Positions 13,467-14,197 of a stretch of 14,197 nucleotides of DNA are shown here, one piece after another. The position numbers and the translations under genes were made by a program. The notes beneath the pieces were generated by a model that saw only the letters and a program-made list of their open reading frames with translations, searched no databases and was not told where the DNA came from. The stretch is from Thermosulfurimonas sp. Its GTDB lineage: Bacteria; Desulfobacterota; Thermodesulfobacteria; Thermodesulfobacteriales; Thermodesulfobacteriaceae. Where the stretch lies: NCBI GenBank assembly GCA_015487645.1, contig WFPH01000040.1, positions 1-14,197 of the forward strand. The letters run 5' to 3'. Each line of letters opens with the position of its first letter. Position 1 is the stretch's first letter.

Positions 13467-13882
13467 AGCCGGTCCTCCCGGGAAACAATTTTGCACTTGA
13501 AAGGCAACTTGTCCGCCGCCAGCCTTAGCGCCTCGCGCGCCACCTCCTCCGGCACGCCCTCGATCTCATAGATGATCTTCCCGGGCTTGATCACCGCCAC
13601 CCAGCCTTCTACCGACCCTTTACCCTTACCCATACGGGTCTCGGCCGGTTTCTTGGTAATAGGCTTGTCCGGAAAGACCCGGATCCAGACCTTGGCCCCT
13701 TTACGGGCGCAACGCACGATGGCCACACGGCCGGCCTCGATCTGCTGAGCCGTGAGCCACCCGCCCTCCAGGGCCTTGAGCCCGAACTCCCCGAACTCCA
13801 CCGCACAGCCCCGGGTGGCCTTGCCGCGCACCCGGCCCTTCTGCATCTTGCGATATTTGACCTTTCTCGGCTGCAAAAGCAT
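13463..13882 (-). CDS. rplP: 50S ribosomal protein L16
   Basis: L16 helps form the A-site tRNA pocket of the 50S subunit. The 139-residue protein shows MLLQPRKVKYRKMQKGR, FGEFGLKALEGGWLTAQQIEAGRVAI, the arginine-containing segment ETRMGKGKGSVEGWVAVIKPGK, and a normal C-terminal helix AREALRLAADKLPFKCKIV. The Arg in RMGKGKG matches the residue hydroxylated in E. coli L16; whether it is modified here is unknown. The ATG at 13882 follows GAGGGG. It lies 15 bases after rpsC and overlaps rpmC by 4 bases. Confidence 0.98.
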   Translation of the reverse strand: MLLQPRKVKYRKMQKGRVRGKATRGCAVEFGEFGLKALEGGWLTAQQIEAGRVAIVRCARKGAKVWIRVFPDKPITKKPAETRMGKGKGSVEGWVAVIKPGKIIYEIEGVPEEVAREALRLAADKLPFKCKIVSREDRL

Positions 13883-13897
13883 GGCTCAAACCCCTCT

Positions 13898-14197
13898 TTA
13901 AATGGTTAGGGCCTCTCCTACCCCGCCCTTCTCGGGCAGGACCTCGCCCTTGAAAATCCAAACCTTGACCCCGATCACGCCGTATTTGGTCAGGGCCTCC
14001 GCGAAACCGTAATCGATATCCGCCCGGAGAGTGTGAAGGGGCACCCGCCCTTCCCGATACCACTCCTTCCGGGCAATCTCGGCCCCACCGAGCCGCCCTT
14101 TGCACTGCACCCGAATCCCCTGGGCCCCAAAACGCAGGGCCAGGGCCACCGCCCGTTTCATGGCTCGCCGAAAACTCACCCGACGCTCAAGCTGCAC
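13898..14197 (-). CDS. rpsC: 30S ribosomal protein S3, C-terminal part, cut by the window edge
   Basis: The last 99 codons of rpsC enter from the right edge. The first codon seen is a GTG in mid-gene, not a start: QLERRVSFRRAMKRAV is the beginning of the S3 C-terminal domain, after the KH domain that lies outside the window. RFGAQGIRVQCKGRLGGAEIARKEW, the ADIDYGFAEALTKYGVIGVKVWIFKGE signature and a short tail ending GEALTI follow. S3 helps form the mRNA entry channel and its helicase. The stop is 15 bases before rplP, the normal S10-operon order. Confidence 0.97.
   Translation of the reverse strand: MQLERRVSFRRAMKRAVALALRFGAQGIRVQCKGRLGGAEIARKEWYREGRVPLHTLRADIDYGFAEALTKYGVIGVKVWIFKGEVLPEKGGVGEALTI

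Noticed and set aside
13467..13496. Ten extra N-terminal residues on L29 from an upstream TTG
   Set aside because: The extra codons are simply the end of rplP read in another frame. The ATG at 13466 gives the classic MKASELREL start with a good ribosome-binding site.
1..14197. A novel defence, mobile or biosynthetic system
   Set aside because: Every stretch is explained by conserved housekeeping genes, one nucleotidyltransferase and a transporter. There are no integrase, transposase, repeat-array or tRNA-attachment signs, and no base-composition break visible by eye.

Overview
This window is the 3' part of a bacterial S10-spc-alpha ribosomal protein supercluster. It is transcribed entirely on the minus strand, so genes read from right to left. 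Two other units follow it at the left end: a nucleotidyltransferase gene and the start of a molybdate/tungstate-type ABC transporter operon. I see no mobile element, CRISPR array, rRNA or tRNA, and no gene-free stretch longer than 300 bases.

Organism: the bacterial gene order with secY-adk-map-infA-rpmJ between rplO and rpsM, zinc-binding forms of several proteins, Lys/Arg/Glu-rich proteins and a GC-rich sequence fit a thermophilic, probably anaerobic bacterium. Desulfobacterota or Thermodesulfobacteria are my best guess. This is inference from style and gene order, not a database match.

Layout in transcription order. (1) 14197 to 11081: rpsC (3' part only), rplP, rpmC, rpsQ, rplN, rplX, rplE, rpsN (short zinc type), rpsH. 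(2) 11067 to 7578: rplF, rplR, rpsE, rpmD, rplO, secY. (3) 7554 to 5759: adk, map, infA, rpmJ. (4) 5747 to 2652: rpsM, rpsK, rpsD, rpoA, rplQ. Spacing is very tight, often with overlapping stop and start codons. The run closes with a strong intrinsic terminator at 2591-2623. (5) 2584 to 1112: a CCA-adding/poly(A) polymerase-family nucleotidyltransferase with an HD domain. (6) 1078 to the left edge: a palindrome resembling the ModE operator and overlapping a TATAAT box, then a ModA-like periplasmic binding protein and the first 55 codons of its permease.

The ribosomal genes supply 30S and 50S subunit proteins. They travel with the protein-export channel (SecY), N-terminal methionine removal (Map), adenylate balance (Adk), initiation (IF-1) and the RNA polymerase alpha subunit, a classic growth-linked co-expression unit. 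The most informative non-routine points are the ModE-like operator, the terminator abutting the nucleotidyltransferase start codon, the long acidic tail of L17, the consistent zinc-binding protein set, and the unclear start of map.
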